A stretch of DNA of 64,000 bases from Halalkalicoccus sp. NIPERK01 (GCF_030287405.1 NZ_JASVVV010000001.1:726403-790402); one strand, 5' to 3'; positions 43,391 through 52,896 are shown, numbered from the stretch's first letter. Numbers and translations: made by a program. The notes: generated by a model not told the origin, from the letters alone.

Positions 43391-44680
43391 GTGAAGGTGC
43401 AAGCGATACGGTCCGTCCGGTCGAATCCGATCCATCGACGGTGGGTGCTGTGGGGGATCCTGGCCCTCGCGTTTCTCCTGGTGAACGTCTACCGACTCTC
43501 GACGGCGGTCATCTCGGGCGAGTTGATGGACGCACTCGGAACCACGGGCGCCCAGCTAGGCACGTTACACGCGATATTCTTCCTCGTCTACGCGGTGATG
43601 CAGATCCCGACCGGGATCCTCGTCGACCGTGTCGGTCCGAGACTCACCGCCGCAGGTGGTGCGGTGGTGATGAACCTCGGCGCGGTTTGGTTCGCGCTCG
43701 CGACCACGTACGGCTCCGCGCTCGGTGGGCGGTTTCTGATCGGACTCGGCGGGAGCGTGATCTTCGTCTCGATGCTTCGGTTCTGTGCGAACTGGTATCG
43801 GGTCGACGAGTTCGGGACGATGAACGGGTTGAGCTTCGCCGTCGGTGGCGTCGGCGGCATCCTCGCGACGACGCCGTTTGCCGTCGCTATCGACCTCGTC
43901 GGCTGGCGGACGACGGTGCTCGTACTCGGGCTGTTCGGGTTGGCCGTCGCGGGCGCGACGGCCGCGTTCGTTCGCGATTCGGCCGAGCAAGCGGGGCTGG
44001 AACCGATCGAGAACGTTCCGGAGCAACCGCGGCTGTCGATCGGGGAGATCCGTTCGTTCACCGCCCGGATCGTCTCCGACCGGTGGACGTGGGTTATCGC
44101 CGTCCTGTTGTACTGTACGGGGGGCGTGAACCTGACGCTCGTCGGCCTGTGGGGGATCCCGTACGTGGTTCAAGTGTACGGCATCTCGGTGACGGCCGCG
44201 TCGACGATCACGCTGCTCGGCGGCGTCGGTTCCGTCGTGGGTCCCCCCGCGTTCGGTCGGCTCTCGGAGGAGGTAGAGCGCCCGACCGCGTTCGTCGTCG
44301 TCGGCGCGATCGCCCACACGTCGGCACTGGGGCTCATCGCGGTGGTCGGCGATCCGCCGCTCGTGCTGGTCGGGGTGGCGTTCTTCCTCCTCGGAAGCCT
44401 GCTGGGTGCGTTCGTGCTGACGTATCCGCTGATCCAACGCAGATACGACGACCGGGCCAGCGGGATCGCTCTCGGAACGATAAACGGGGCGTCGTTTTTC
44501 GGCGCGGCGTCGTTCCCGACCCTCATGGGGTGGGCGCTCGACGTCTACTGGACCGGCGACTACATCGACGGGGTCCGCGTGTACACCACGACGGGGTATC
44601 GAGTCGCCTTCGGGATCGGTGCTGCTGCCGGCGTCGTCTCGATCGGGTGTGCGGTCTGGCTCCACCGACAGGGCGCGTAG
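43391..44680 (+). CDS. MFS transporter (GTG start)
   Basis: 429 residues starting at GTG 43391 (KVQAIRSVRSNPIHRRWVLW after the initiator). About twelve helices; the loop 2-3 signature is TGILVDRVGPRLTAAGG, repeated weakly in the second half (AFGRLSEEVERPTA). Closest in style to the NarK/sugar-phosphate/DHA-like broad MFS; substrate undefined. A 290-bp non-coding stretch follows. Confidence 0.85.
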   Translation: MKVQAIRSVRSNPIHRRWVLWGILALAFLLVNVYRLSTAVISGELMDALGTTGAQLGTLHAIFFLVYAVMQIPTGILVDRVGPRLTAAGGAVVMNLGAVWFALATTYGSALGGRFLIGLGGSVIFVSMLRFCANWYRVDEFGTMNGLSFAVGGVGGILATTPFAVAIDLVGWRTTVLVLGLFGLAVAGATAAFVRDSAEQAGLEPIENVPEQPRLSIGEIRSFTARIVSDRWTWVIAVLLYCTGGVNLTLVGLWGIPYVVQVYGISVTAASTITLLGGVGSVVGPPAFGRLSEEVERPTAFVVVGAIAHTSALGLIAVVGDPPLVLVGVAFFLLGSLLGAFVLTYPLIQRRYDDRASGIALGTINGASFFGAASFPTLMGWALDVYWTGDYIDGVRVYTTTGYRVAFGIGAAAGVVSIGCAVWLHRQGA

Positions 44681-44970
44681 CCACAGTTCGGCTAGATCCT
44701 CTCCGCTTGCGGTCTCGTCGGCGTCCGCCGATTCCACGCTTTACCCTCTGAATCCGTATCCATCGGTTTCAATGAGTGAGAGACTCGGATTCGTCCGAGT
44801 CCCGAATGTGTCAGAGGCACCCGGAGACGTGGGCACATCCCCCGGGTCGTGTCTGCCAGAAGCAGACGACTCTATCTATCAACGCTATATGCATAGTTAT
44901 TGACTTGGCACATCATGATTTAGCCACCGAACGCGTAATTCCTTCACTCTAATTAACGTATAGATGGCCG
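44681..44970. other. Intergenic region with two hairpins
   Basis: Between the convergent MFS and bat-type genes. Hairpins: GACTCGGA-TTCG-TCCGAGTC at 44782-44801 and GTCTGC-CAGAA-GCAGAC at 44851-44867; the first has a UUCG-type loop. The rest towards 44970 is AT-rich. Probably terminators for the two genes; a 43-codon frame from 44772 is too weak to call. Confidence 0.4.
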
Positions 44971-45624
44971 TTACCGCGTGGTACTCATCACCGTGTTCCG
45001 CGTCAACGTCGCGATCGCCCGGCGCAACCGCTCGGTCACCGCCTGATCCGAGATCCCCAACTGCTCGGCCAAATCGTCGGTGCTACACCCGCGCGGCAGG
45101 TCGTAGTATCCCTCACGAACCGCCAACGTGAGCGCCTCTCGCTGCGGTTGCGTGATACCGAACGCGCTATCGGACTCCTGTTCGGGGGTGTTGTAGACGC
45201 TCAGGACCTCGATGTCGATCGGAACGCTCGTACAGTAGTCCTGGAACGCCGAGAGCGCTTTGTGGGTCCCGAATCGTAGCGTAAATCGCCAGCGTTCGAC
45301 CGAACCGGAGGCAGCCAGCACGTGAACGCCCTCGTCTCGGAAATACCGAAAGAGGTGATCGTACTCGAGGGCCCACTCCAGCGCGTACAGCGAGCGCTCT
45401 TCGAGGCGTTCGAGTTTCTCGACGGTCGCGACCGTCGGGTGGGCTCCGATGTGGTCTTCGAGCGCGTCGTGGTCACCGTTTTCGAGCCAGACGACCGGTA
45501 TCGTCGCCCCGGGAAGCGGAACCCGCGGTTCGAGTTCGATGGTGGTCGCGTCGTCCAGCGTGGAGAACACCCGTCCGAGTTCGAAATCCCCTGTCCCGAT
45601 CTCCAACGTCACCAACACGCTCAT
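44971..45624 (-). CDS. Bat-type (HTH_10) transcriptional regulator
   Basis: 217 residues. The C-terminal HTH_10 domain is clear: LTLAVREGYYDLPRGCSTDD, then LAEQLGISDQAVTERLRRAI. The N-terminal 150 residues are a Bat-type sensing domain (FELGRVFSTLDDATTIELEP, LYALEWALEYDHLFRYF). Related to Bat/DmsR regulators that respond to redox or light signals. Lies next to a long intergenic stretch; targets unknown. Confidence 0.9.
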   Translation of the reverse strand: MSVLVTLEIGTGDFELGRVFSTLDDATTIELEPRVPLPGATIPVVWLENGDHDALEDHIGAHPTVATVEKLERLEERSLYALEWALEYDHLFRYFRDEGVHVLAASGSVERWRFTLRFGTHKALSAFQDYCTSVPIDIEVLSVYNTPEQESDSAFGITQPQREALTLAVREGYYDLPRGCSTDDLAEQLGISDQAVTERLRRAIATLTRNTVMSTTR

Positions 45625-46246
45625 CGATTACAGTAGTCACCTCCGTGAGGAAGGGATGGCCATGGGAGGAAACCCGACACGACCCCCATCGAGAGCCGAG
45701 GTAGGATGGTGAATCATGGTTGTTTATGTAGCGTACTCCGACCATCGCTCGTTTGGTCGCGTCTTTCGGCGTCGATCGAATTCACGGTGGGGGGCTAGCA
45801 TGGTGGACCCGGGCGGGGGTACGCTGGTGGTGACACGACCCATGGACTGCCTCTGGCAAGGGGACTGTGCCCGGTCACTGTACGCGAAAGTGTTACTTTA
45901 GCGTTGTGTATTTCTAGATTTGTTAATACTATTGTATGAAAGAGAGGTTTGCTGAATACAGTTCGAGAGGGAAACGGCGTCGTCCGTCGGCCAACGGGGT
46001 GGTTAGGCTAGCACGTAGCGGGCGGTGGCAGCAACCGGGATCCCGTCGAACGAGTCGGAAGTGTTGCCGACGTATCCCGATACTCCCGTCTCTATTTCGA
46101 GCACGGAGACCCCCGCAGGAGGTCGGTAGTGGGGTGTATCTGATGGATACGGGGTGCTTGATCGGTCTTCTTCGTCGGCGAGGGGCGGCAACGGAGTCGA
46201 AACCCACTACACTAATAGTATCCTGCGGCGGGTACCGCCGTTCTGA
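45625..46246. other. 622-bp intergenic region between bat-type gene and tRNA-Thr
   Basis: No supported gene. AT-rich around 45891-45960 (several TTTA/TATT runs), unlike the flanks. One minus-strand frame, 46003-46191, has an acidic, slightly protein-like product of 62 residues but starts with TTG, has no recognised family and no clear promoter. May be a remnant of inserted DNA next to a tRNA, but no attachment repeat is visible. Confidence 0.35.
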
Positions 46247-46319
46247 AGCCGGTGGAGGGATTTGAACCCTCGGCCTATTCCTTACGAAGGAATCGCTCTG
46301 CCAGCTGAGCTACACCGGC
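46247..46319 (-). tRNA. tRNA-Thr (CGT anticodon)
   Basis: 73-nt cloverleaf read from the minus strand: acceptor GCCGGTG/CACCGGC, D-stem GCTC/GAGC, anticodon stem ATTCC/GGAAT with loop TTCGTAA (anticodon CGT at 34-36, reads ACG), T-arm GAGGG TTCAAAT CCCTC, discriminator T. CCA is not encoded. No intron. Lies 57 bp downstream of trm5 on the same strand. Confidence 0.97.
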
Positions 46320-46376
46320 CTGCCGCACTTCGTGCGCGTTCGTAACTACCTCCAACATCGGTTTAAGCGTTGTGAA

Positions 46377-47417
46377 TCACGCCGACCGCGAGAGGCGGAC
46401 GTCGAGACAGACGTTCAGTTCGTGGGGCGCATACGAGCGAACGACGCGGCGCGTCTCGACGTCGACGTCGTACCCGTCAGTCGTAGCTACCTCACGGATC
46501 GCCCGTTCGCCCGGCCCGAAGGGGTCCTCGTCGTGGGCGATGTCGTAGTAGTGGAGCACGCACTCCTCGCCGGCCAGCGAGACGGCGGTGTCGAGGAACG
46601 TGTCGGCGCTGTGGGGGAGGTTCATCACGATCCGACCGGCCCAGCCCTCGTACTCGGGGGCGACGTCCCGAACACCGTCCGACGACCAGCGCTCGTCCGA
46701 CGTACCCGCGACCACGTCGCGGACGTCGCCGTGGATCGCCGTCACCCGGTCGGCGACGCCGTTTCGTCGGGCGTTCTCGCGGAGGTACTCGACGGCTCGC
46801 TCGTTCACGTCGACGCCCACCACCCGCGCACCGCGGGCCGCCGCGGGGATGGCGAACGGGCCGACCCCGGCGAACATGTCGAAGACGTGCTCGTGTTCAC
46901 CTACTTGTTCGGTCACGCGGTGGCGCTCGGTGGCGAGGCGCGGCGAGAAGTAGACCGCCGCGAGGTCCAGCGCGTACTCGAAGCCGTACTCGCGGTGGAC
47001 GGTTTCGGTACCCTCGCCTTCGAGGAGATCCCACTCGCGCACGCGCGTCTCGCCTTTCACCTTCGAGGCCTTGTTCAACACCGTTTCGACGGGGAGGTCC
47101 GACTCGACGACGGCGCGGGCGATCCGCGCGGCGCGCTCGGGGTCGTCCTCGTCGAGGATGACGATGTCGCCGAGGCGTTCGTAGGAGGGATCGAACCCGA
47201 GCAGGTCGGCGGGCGCTGTCTGGGTCTCGCGGTCGGGTGCTTCGCGCTCGACCACGTCGAACCCCTCGGGCACCGCCTCGGGATCGACCACGGGGATGTA
47301 GAGCCAGCCGTCCTCGACGGTGATCTCGTAGCCGTCGGCGATCAGGTCGGCGTCCGCCAGCTCGCGGCGCGCCTCCTCGCCGTCCTCTCGCGGGACGCGG
47401 ACGCACGGAACCTCCAT
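46377..47417 (-). CDS. trm5: tRNA (guanine(37)-N1)-methyltransferase
   Basis: 346 residues. N-terminal D1 domain followed by a SAM-binding Rossmann domain: VFDMFAGVGPFAIPAAARGA (SAM loop), VVGVDVNERAVEYLRENA and catalytic IVMNLPHSADTFLDTA (NLPH variant of N-x-P). FEYALDLAAVYFSPRLATER before the SAM loop is the Trm5 hallmark. It methylates G37 of tRNAs, and in archaea the m1G37 is also the first step to wyosine bases. Immediately upstream of tRNA-Thr. Confidence 0.93.
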   Translation of the reverse strand: MEVPCVRVPREDGEEARRELADADLIADGYEITVEDGWLYIPVVDPEAVPEGFDVVEREAPDRETQTAPADLLGFDPSYERLGDIVILDEDDPERAARIARAVVESDLPVETVLNKASKVKGETRVREWDLLEGEGTETVHREYGFEYALDLAAVYFSPRLATERHRVTEQVGEHEHVFDMFAGVGPFAIPAAARGARVVGVDVNERAVEYLRENARRNGVADRVTAIHGDVRDVVAGTSDERWSSDGVRDVAPEYEGWAGRIVMNLPHSADTFLDTAVSLAGEECVLHYYDIAHDEDPFGPGERAIREVATTDGYDVDVETRRVVRSYAPHELNVCLDVRLSRSA

Positions 47418-47500
47418 ACCGGATCCAGCCGACCGATCGGTTTACCGTTGGCGTTTCGATCGAACGCGCCGTTTAACCCGCCGGCTTTCCCAGATCGTGT

Positions 47501-48274
47501 ATGCTCACGTTCATCGGCCTCGGCCTCTACGACGAGCGCTCGATCACCGTCGAGGGCCGCGACGCCCTCCGAGGCGCGGATCGCGTCTTCATGGAACAGT
47601 ACACCAGCCGGTTGGTCGGGACCGACGTCGATGCCCTCGAAGTCGAACACGGAACCGAGATCGAACTCCGGGATCGGGCGGGCGTCGAAGGAGACCCCGA
47701 GGAGATGCTCGCGGCCGCCGAACGCGAGGACGTCGCCTTCCTCACCGCGGGCGATCCGATGATCTCGACCACCCACGTCGACCTCCGACTCAGGGCGAGG
47801 GATCGGGAAACCGACACTCGGATCGTCCACGGCACCACCGCCGAGGCCGCCGCGAGTTCGTTGACCGGCCTGCAGAACTACCGCTTCGGCCCGGCGACGA
47901 CGCTGCCGTTTCCGTACGCCCACGGAGCCGAGGGCCTGCCCGCGAGCGTCACGAGCACCGTCAAGGACAACCGCGAACGGGGGCTTCACACGCTCGTCTA
48001 CCTCGACATTAAACACGAACGCGGGGACTACATGACCGCGGACGTCGCCGCCGACCTGCTGAGCGAGGAGTACCCCGACATCCTCGCGGTCGCGGTCTGT
48101 CGTGCGGGAAGCCCCGACCCGGTCGTCGCGGCCGATTCGATCGCCTCGCTCGCGACCCGTGAGTTCGGCGGGCCGCTGCACCTGCTGGTCGTGCCCGGCG
48201 ACCTCCACCACATCGAGGCGGAGGCGCTCCGCGCGTTCGCGGACGCGCCGGCGGAGTTGACGCCGCTCGAATGA
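47501..48274 (+). CDS. dph5: Diphthine synthase
   Basis: 257 residues. Tetrapyrrole-methylase fold: LTFIGLGLYDERSITVEGRD, FLTAGDPMISTTHVDLRLRA, GLQNYRFGPATTLPFPYAHG and HTLVYLDIKHERGDYMTADVA. It methylates the modified histidine of EF-2 to make diphthine. The ATG of the VanZ-like gene overlaps the stop by four bases. Divergent from trm5. Confidence 0.95.
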   Translation: MLTFIGLGLYDERSITVEGRDALRGADRVFMEQYTSRLVGTDVDALEVEHGTEIELRDRAGVEGDPEEMLAAAEREDVAFLTAGDPMISTTHVDLRLRARDRETDTRIVHGTTAEAAASSLTGLQNYRFGPATTLPFPYAHGAEGLPASVTSTVKDNRERGLHTLVYLDIKHERGDYMTADVAADLLSEEYPDILAVAVCRAGSPDPVVAADSIASLATREFGGPLHLLVVPGDLHHIEAEALRAFADAPAELTPLE

Positions 48275-48651
48275 GGGGAAGAAACCGGTGGACGGCCGTC
48301 GCGGTGGTCGCGGGCGCGCTCCTCGTCGTCTCGGTGATCCCGGTCCCGGGGGCCGTTCCCGAGGAGGGCGGCGGGATCCCGACGAGCGTCCTGTTTCACT
48401 TCCTCGGCTACGGGACGCTCACGGCGACTCTCGGACTCACGGTACTCGATCGATCGGACCGGGTGCAGGCGGCCGTCACCGCCCCCTCCGGTTCGAGCGC
48501 CTACGGCGCGCTGATGGAGTGTCTCCAGTACCCGATTCCGTACCGGTCGTTCAGCTACTTCGACATGCTCGTCAACGCCGCGGGCGCGATGCTCGGGGCG
48601 GTCGCCCTGTTTTGTGCGCTCGTGCTCTCGGCTTCAGATGAGCATCGTTAG
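48271..48651 (+). CDS. VanZ-like membrane protein
   Basis: 126 residues with four hydrophobic helices (about 7-25, 41-58, 66-80 weak, 100-119). VLFHFLGYGTLTATLGLTVL (20) and the YGALMECLQYPIPYRSFSYF / DMLVNAAGAMLGA pattern (GxxxExxQxxxPxRxxSxxDxxxNxxGxxxG) are the VanZ/RDD-type signature. Function in archaea unknown; the fold is linked to cell-surface or lipid processes. It overlaps the 3' end of uppP by 18 bp. Confidence 0.85.
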   Translation: MRGRNRWTAVAVVAGALLVVSVIPVPGAVPEEGGGIPTSVLFHFLGYGTLTATLGLTVLDRSDRVQAAVTAPSGSSAYGALMECLQYPIPYRSFSYFDMLVNAAGAMLGAVALFCALVLSASDEHR

Positions 48652-49452
48652 CCCGCCACCGAGGACGGCCAACCCGCCGAGGACGACGCAGACGAGCCAG
48701 AACTCGACCTCGTGGACGACCCGCATGATCGCGTCGATCATCGCGTAGCCGACGACCGCGCTCACGACCAGCGCGACGACCGCCTCTACTCCGGTGGTCG
48801 GCAGTCCCTCGTCGGCGAGGACGAGCAGGCCGGCACCGATTCCGGCCGGAATGGAGAGCAAAAAGGAGAGGCGAAACGCCGCGGGCCCCTCGTATCCCCG
48901 AAAGAGCAGTACGCTCGCGGTGGTTCCCGACCGCGAGACGCCCGGCAGGATCGTCACGCCCTGGAACGCGCCGACGAGGATCGCGTCCACGAGCGAGGGC
49001 GTCCCGCGATCCCCCAGCGAGACGACGTCGGTCGCCCGCTGGAGCAGGCCGGTCAGCACGAGCAGGAACCCGATCAGCGCGACGAACGCCCCGCCCGTGA
49101 GTTCGCTCGCGAAGTCGATCAACAGGAGGTAGAGTGGAATGCCGACCAGCCCGGTCATCGCGGTCGCGACGAGCACGAACGAGGTCTCGGCGTTGGCCCC
49201 CGCGAACGCGGTTCGGGGCCGCCAGCCGGGGGCGTCGTGGACGGCGTCGACGATGGTCTCGCGGTAGTAGATCGCCGCCGAGAGGGTCGTCCCCATCTGG
49301 AGGAACAGCGCGAGTTGGACGGCGATATCGGGCGAGGTACCCAGGGCGGTGAGAAACAGCGAGAGGTTGCCCGAACTCGAGATCGGCAGCCATTCGACGA
49401 ATCCCTGAACGACCCCGGCGGCGATTGCGACGAGGATCTCGCGAAGCGTCAC
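48634..49452 (-). CDS. uppP: Undecaprenyl-diphosphatase-like phosphatase
   Basis: 272 residues, about eight helices. Motifs GVVQGFVEWLPISSSGNLSL and PGVSRSGTTASVLLFRG are the two catalytic motifs of BacA/UppP. In haloarchaea the substrate is probably a polyprenyl diphosphate such as dolichyl-PP used in glycan assembly (inference). Convergent with the VanZ gene. Confidence 0.93.
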   Translation of the reverse strand: MTLREILVAIAAGVVQGFVEWLPISSSGNLSLFLTALGTSPDIAVQLALFLQMGTTLSAAIYYRETIVDAVHDAPGWRPRTAFAGANAETSFVLVATAMTGLVGIPLYLLLIDFASELTGGAFVALIGFLLVLTGLLQRATDVVSLGDRGTPSLVDAILVGAFQGVTILPGVSRSGTTASVLLFRGYEGPAAFRLSFLLSIPAGIGAGLLVLADEGLPTTGVEAVVALVVSAVVGYAMIDAIMRVVHEVEFWLVCVVLGGLAVLGGGLTMLI

Positions 49453-49536
49453 TACTCACGAGAGGTCACGTCGCGATAATAGGGGTGGCGGTTTGGGGTT
49501 TCGACTCGGGGTCCTCGATCGGCCGTCCGAGCGCGC

Positions 49537-50334
49537 CTAGCTCGGGAACAGCGATTCGGCGTTCGGGTCGCGCTCGATAATCTCGATCTCGTGGTCGTCC
49601 ATGTCCTTCGTGAAGGCGTACTCGTTGTCGCAGGACTCGGGATCGCGGTAGTCGGGGGCGTCCCGCGTCATCAGGTCGTCCCAAAAGTCGTTCAGATCGT
49701 CCGCGCGAACACAGAGGTGGCCCCACGCGTCGCCGAGGTCGTAGGTGTTGTCGCCGTAGTTGTAGGTGAGTTCGAGCGCCATCGCTTCATCACTGGCCCC
49801 CTCGGGCTTCATGAAGTAGTTCGCGAAGGAGTCGGCCTCCCAGCGACCCGTGTGCTCGTACTCGAACTTCCGGGTGTACCAGCCGAGTGCCTCGTCGGCG
49901 TCCTCGACGCGGATCATCGTGTGGTCGATCGACCAGAGCGCGCCCTGCTCGGGGTCGCGTTTGACGATCTCGATCTCGTGGCCGTCGGGGTCCTTGACGA
50001 ACGCGTAGCGCCCCCCGCAGGACTCGGGGTCGCGATAGTCCTCGACGCCCTCGTCCATCATCTGCTGGTAGTAGTCCTCGAGTTCGCCCTCGGGAACCCG
50101 CACTGCGATGTGGCCCCACGCGTCGCCCATCTCCTCGGGCCCGCCGTCGTGGTTGTGCGTGAGTTCGAGCATCGCACCCTCCTCGCCCATCTCCTCGGGG
50201 CCGAGATATACGTTCGTGAACGTGTCGGCCTCCCAGCGGTCCTTCTCCTCGTAACCCAGATGCTCGCCGTACCACTCGAGCGATTCCTCCAGGTCCGAGA
50301 CGCGCATCATGACGTGGTCGAGCGTCGCTCCCAT
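49537..50334 (-). CDS. Double VOC-domain (glyoxalase-like) protein
   Basis: 265 residues from the ATG at 50334 (MGATLDHVMMRVSDLEESLE). Two tandem VOC modules of about 125 residues each start LDHVMMRVSDLEESLEWYGE and IDHTMIRVEDADEALGWYTR, and both end in a DYRDPESC...YAF.KD..DHEIEI stretch. Metal residues are plausible (His in DHVM/DHTM, Glu in HEIEI/HEIEII). Lactoylglutathione-lyase-like, or an extradiol-type enzyme; substrate unknown. Confidence 0.85.
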   Translation of the reverse strand: MGATLDHVMMRVSDLEESLEWYGEHLGYEEKDRWEADTFTNVYLGPEEMGEEGAMLELTHNHDGGPEEMGDAWGHIAVRVPEGELEDYYQQMMDEGVEDYRDPESCGGRYAFVKDPDGHEIEIVKRDPEQGALWSIDHTMIRVEDADEALGWYTRKFEYEHTGRWEADSFANYFMKPEGASDEAMALELTYNYGDNTYDLGDAWGHLCVRADDLNDFWDDLMTRDAPDYRDPESCDNEYAFTKDMDDHEIEIIERDPNAESLFPS

Positions 50335-50400
50335 GGTCGGGAGGACACCGTCGAGGGGCAAAACAGTACCGAGAGCCAACGGGGTTGCCACCCGTTGGGT

Positions 50401-51117
50401 CTACGCGGCGACCCGCGGCCGGTCGGCCCGCCACGAGAGGCCGAAGAGCCCGATCGCGACCGCGAACAGCGCGAGCGCCTCGACGTGTGCGCCGGTGACG
50501 ACGACGGCCGCGAGCGCGAGGGCGGCTCCCAGCCCCAACGCGACGGTTCGACGAGCCCCCGAGGAGCGGTAGCGAGCCAATAGGCGGAACGCGAGCAGGA
50601 GGAAGACGGCGCTCAGGGCGATCCCCGCGAGCACGTCGACGAGGTAGTGGACCCCGAGGGCGATCCGACAGAACCCCACGACGGCGATGAGGGCCGTCGC
50701 GACGGCGTACCGGCGTCGTCGGGTGCTTACCGGCAGCACCGCCGCAAGCGAGAGGTACGTCGCCGTCGAGACGACGGCGTGACCGCTCGGGAACCCGTAG
50801 CCGCTGGCGTAGGCGGTCAGCGAGTAGACGAGTTGGAACGGGACCCAGAGCGCTTCGAGCGCGACCAGCGGCTGGTCGGGCCGCGGCAGCGCGAAGACGT
50901 CCTTGAGGAGCAACACCAGCGCGATCGCGCCGATCACCAGGCCGCCGGCGGCGACGATCCGGTCGCGGTCGAACCCGTCGTACCGGACGGCAAGGACCAG
51001 AAACAGGAGCGTGACGAACCAGACGTCGCCCAACTGGGTGAGCAACGCGACGAGGATCGCGAGCGAGTCGGGGATCGCCCCCTGAACGGGTTCGAACTCG
51101 CCGACGCCACGGAACAT
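50401..51117 (-). CDS. PAP2 family phosphatase
   Basis: 238 residues, about six to seven helices. The three PAP2 motifs are visible: KDVFALPRP, PSGHAVVSTATYL and RIALGVHYLVDVLAG. It dephosphorylates lipid or prenyl phosphates at the membrane. Last three helices follow as a C-terminal extension. Starts 51 bp after nhaC's end on the same strand. Confidence 0.92.
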   Translation of the reverse strand: MFRGVGEFEPVQGAIPDSLAILVALLTQLGDVWFVTLLFLVLAVRYDGFDRDRIVAAGGLVIGAIALVLLLKDVFALPRPDQPLVALEALWVPFQLVYSLTAYASGYGFPSGHAVVSTATYLSLAAVLPVSTRRRRYAVATALIAVVGFCRIALGVHYLVDVLAGIALSAVFLLLAFRLLARYRSSGARRTVALGLGAALALAAVVVTGAHVEALALFAVAIGLFGLSWRADRPRVAA

Positions 51118-51168
51118 ACACGGACGTTCGGCCCGAGCGGTATAGGTGGATCGGGTCGGACGGAACCG

Positions 51169-52842
51169 TCAGTCGTCGCTCGGGGGGGCGCGCTCGCCCG
51201 CGGACGCCGTCGGGGAGACGCCCTTCCGACGGGCGTCGAGTTCGGAGAGCCCGTAGACGAGACCGACGAGCAGGAGGAGGCCGATCGGGAGGAAGATCAC
51301 GGGTGAGAGGCCGAGGTAGCCGTAAAGGAGGAAACAGACCGCCGCGACGAGGCCGACGGTCCCCGCGTAGTAGATCTGGGTGCGGACGTGGTCGATCAGG
51401 TCCGCGCCCGTGAAGGTGGCCGAGAGGACCGTCGTATCCGAGATGGGCGAGGTGTGATCGCCGAAGATCGCCCCCGAGAAGACCGCGCCGACGATCACGG
51501 GCATCGCCTCGTAGCTACCCGTGAGCTGCCACGCGACCGAGATGGCGATGGGAGTCAGCACGCCCATGGTCGCCCACGACGACCCCATCGAGAAGGAGAT
51601 GAACGCGGCGGTGAAGAGCACGACCACGGGCAGCAGCGCGGGCGAGACGACGCCCTGGGCGATCCCGGCGACGTACTCGCCGGTTCCGAGCACCTCGGCG
51701 GCCGTGCTGATCGCCCACGCGAGGACGAGGATCGTCACCGCGGTGAGCATGATCGAGAAGCCGTCGATGACGCCCTCGATCCCGCTCCGGAGCGAGAAGA
51801 TCCGGTAGTAGAAGCCGACGGCGAGCGCCGCGAACACCATCGCGAACGCCCCCCACAGCAGCGCCGCGCCCCAGTCGGCCTCGCCGAGCACGTCGAGCGT
51901 CGACGCGCCGGGCGCGTAGCCGGTGAGGAGCGCCCCCGTGATCGCGACGGCGACGAGCGCCACGACGGGGATCGCGAAACTGCGCAGCATCGGATCGTCA
52001 CTACTCGGCTCGCCGAGTTCGCTCTCGATGGCCTGCATCGGGGTCGCGCCCTCGCGGCTGACCCGTCCCGTCCGGAACGAGCGATGCTCGGCGTCGAGCA
52101 TCTCGCCGAAGTCCCGCCCGGTGAGGACGATCAGCGCGACCATGAGGATCGCGAAGATCGAGTAGACGTTGTAGGGGATCGACCCGACGTAGGTCACGAA
52201 CGCCGAGGGCGCGTCGGCGGCGATCCCGGCGATCTCGTAGCCCTCCTGTACCATCCCGATCTGGAAGGCGACCCAGTTCGAGAGGCCCAGCGTCGCAACG
52301 GGCGCGGCCGTCGAATCCACGATGTACGAGAGCTTCTCCCGCGAGATCCGCAGTTGATCCGAGAGGTCCTTCATCACGCTCCCGACGATGGCGGTGTTGG
52401 CGTAGTCGTCGAAGAACATGAGGATGCCGAGCGCCCACGCGGTGAGCCCGACCTTCCGCTGGGTGTCGAGGCGGTCGGAAACGGCCCGTCTGACCGCGAT
52501 CGACCCGCCGAGCTGCCAGATCAGCGCGACGCCCGACCCCAGCAGGATGGTAAACAGCAGGATCTGGGCGTGGAACGTGTCCGCGCCGATGGACTCGACG
52601 ATCCACTGGACCGCCTGCGTGAAGCCCCAGACGGCGGCGACGACCGCACCGAGGACGGCGTCGAGACCGACCACGCCGCCGGTCACGGCCGCTACCCGAT
52701 CGACGCTGTCCGCGAACGTGTAGATCACCCCGCCGGACCAGACCCCGACGAAGAGCGCCGGAACCGGCCGCCGACTCGCGATCGCGAGCACGATCGCCAG
52801 AAGCGGCGGCACGACCGATATCACACCGAATCCATCAGGCAT
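51169..52842 (-). CDS. nhaC: Na+/H+ antiporter NhaC-like
   Basis: 557 residues, about twelve helices. Motifs: LGILMFFDDYANTAIVGSVM (family charged pair), SYIVDSTAAPVATLGLSNWV, and PIIS-like FGDHTSPISDTTVLSATFTG near the end are typical of NhaC/DUF-type antiporters. It exchanges sodium for protons, keeping pH and Na balance in a salt-in organism. The N-terminus MPDGFGVISVVPPLLAIVLA begins in the membrane. Confidence 0.93.
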   Translation of the reverse strand: MPDGFGVISVVPPLLAIVLAIASRRPVPALFVGVWSGGVIYTFADSVDRVAAVTGGVVGLDAVLGAVVAAVWGFTQAVQWIVESIGADTFHAQILLFTILLGSGVALIWQLGGSIAVRRAVSDRLDTQRKVGLTAWALGILMFFDDYANTAIVGSVMKDLSDQLRISREKLSYIVDSTAAPVATLGLSNWVAFQIGMVQEGYEIAGIAADAPSAFVTYVGSIPYNVYSIFAILMVALIVLTGRDFGEMLDAEHRSFRTGRVSREGATPMQAIESELGEPSSDDPMLRSFAIPVVALVAVAITGALLTGYAPGASTLDVLGEADWGAALLWGAFAMVFAALAVGFYYRIFSLRSGIEGVIDGFSIMLTAVTILVLAWAISTAAEVLGTGEYVAGIAQGVVSPALLPVVVLFTAAFISFSMGSSWATMGVLTPIAISVAWQLTGSYEAMPVIVGAVFSGAIFGDHTSPISDTTVLSATFTGADLIDHVRTQIYYAGTVGLVAAVCFLLYGYLGLSPVIFLPIGLLLLVGLVYGLSELDARRKGVSPTASAGERAPPSDD

Positions 52843-52896
52843 GTCGCGGACGTTCGGGAAAAGCCCACAAAAGCCTGCTCATGAAGCCTCGCCGAA

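Noticed and set aside
44772-44903. Small frame MSERLGFVRVPNVSEAPGDV...
   Set aside because: Overlaps two hairpins that look like terminators; no conserved features seen.
46003-46191. Acidic 62-residue frame on the minus strand
   Set aside because: Starts at TTG, no recognised motif, weaker codon bias than neighbours; kept only as a possible remnant in the gap description.
46247-46319. tRNA-Thr as an integration site with att repeats
   Set aside because: No second copy of the tRNA 3' end was found in the neighbouring gap; no integrase gene in the window.
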